Assembly (NCBI GenBank): GCA_021647785.1
Contig: JAKIUC010000033.1
Coordinates: 1 to 44,791, forward strand
DNA length: 44,791 nt
Source: Melioribacteraceae bacterium
GTDB taxonomy: Bacteria; Bacteroidota; Ignavibacteria; Ignavibacteriales; Melioribacteraceae
Direction of reading: 5' to 3'
In this document: piece after piece, positions 44,401-44,791 of the stretch
Numbering within the stretch: the stretch's first letter is position 1
How the letters are laid out: every line of letters begins with the position of its first letter
Program-made: the position numbers and the translations under genes
Notes under the pieces: generated by a model
The model's database searches: none
What the model was told of the DNA's origin: nothing
The model's input: only the letters and a program-made list of their open reading frames with translations

Positions 44401-44791
44401 AAAAGATAGTAATCATATTATTATTATTTCTCTACTCGGGATGTGATATATTAAGCACACGAGATGCAGAGTTACCAGATACACAGAGGAAAAATTATCT
44501 TCCGGCAACTACTCCTGATATTCTTTTTCTTAATATTAAAAATTCTTTAAAAGAGAAAGTTCTCGAGAATTATATGGCAAGTTTTGTTGATCTCGCATAC
44601 TCCTCGTATCCATTTATATTTATTCCTGCATCGGAAGCAGTTGCATCATTCCCAGGTCTCGTTGAGTGGAGCCTCCAATCTGAGCAGCAATACTTTAATA
44701 ATTTGTTAGTCGGAACAAAAGAGGATATTCCAATTATTTTGGATTTGCAGAATGAAATAAAGAGCACTATGGGTGATAGTGCTATATATCA
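44397..44791 (+). CDS. lipoprotein, 3' end outside window
   Basis: A frame opening at 44397 (ATGA overlap with the methyltransferase stop) runs to the window edge without a stop, 131 codons. It starts with a lipoprotein signal MKKIVIILLLFLYSGC (lipobox Cys 16), then RDAELPDTQRKNYLPATTPD and ILFLNIKNSLKEKVLENYMA. That layout is common in Ignavibacteria-type lipoproteins with a helical, repeated unit. Function unknown. Confidence 0.72.
   Translation, partial: MKKIVIILLLFLYSGCDILSTRDAELPDTQRKNYLPATTPDILFLNIKNSLKEKVLENYMASFVDLAYSSYPFIFIPASEAVASFPGLVEWSLQSEQQYFNNLLVGTKEDIPIILDLQNEIKSTMGDSAIY

Overview
The window is AT-rich, tightly packed, low-repeat-load chromosome from a Bacteroidota/Chlorobiota-type (FCB group) bacterium, most likely a member of or relative of the Ignavibacteria. 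The best single clue is the secreted protease at 29880-31541, which ends in a type IX secretion sorting domain carrying the YPNPFNPTT motif typical of that group. Other clues are TonB-dependent receptors with a carboxypeptidase-like N-terminal domain, a TAnnTTTG-type promoter, weak or absent Shine-Dalgarno sequences, and many short hairpin-rich dispersed repeats. This placement is inference; no rRNA gene is present.

Layout. 1-5598: a poly-gamma-glutamate (PGA) locus. A gamma-glutamyltransferase (cut by the window edge), an exported glutamate-racemase-like protein and an M14-type lipoprotein run on the plus strand and face pgsB-pgsC-pgsW on the minus strand. 5835-10362: zinc-type metal uptake, with a ZIP transporter, a methyltransferase, a divergent Fur/Zur regulator and TonB receptor sharing a palindrome-rich promoter, and the wreck of a second methyltransferase copy. 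10371-11012: a VapBC-type toxin-antitoxin pair and its operator. 11018-13836: metY-metX under a SAM-I riboswitch with an intrinsic terminator. 13840-14751: a gene graveyard with a response-regulator stub and a MazF remnant. 14752-19416: rsmI, an Rrf2 regulator with a palindromic operator, a MITE-like element, and a lysine-catabolic pair (ALDH7 and lysine-ketoglutarate reductase).

19417-26401: a small terminator-bounded unit, then pcm-miaA, prfB, a porin / FMN-binding protein / membrane protein / alkyltransferase-like operon, and a RelE-type toxin-antitoxin pair with a 20-bp palindrome. 26860-34533: NfeD, a TlpA-like thioredoxin, the T9SS protease, a lipoprotein, NamZ and ndk. 34634-35716: a Fic protein flanked on both sides by TTGTGC(A/G)TA inverted repeats. 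36097-40471: sucD, a small zinc-ribbon protein, gatA, tatA and pssA-psd. 40721-42447: an ImmA/IrrE-DUF4411 pair. 42609-44791: ybaB-recR, a methyltransferase and a truncated lipoprotein.

The most notable functional unit is the PGA locus: membrane synthesis genes sit tail to tail with three extracytoplasmic enzymes that could trim, release or epimerise the polymer. The most notable sequence structures are the promoter/operator overlap at 7819-7878, the Fic-flanking motif, the MITE-like element at 16041-16256, and dispersed repeats that have entered or terminated coding sequences (in the lysine-ketoglutarate reductase gene and at the end of gatA).
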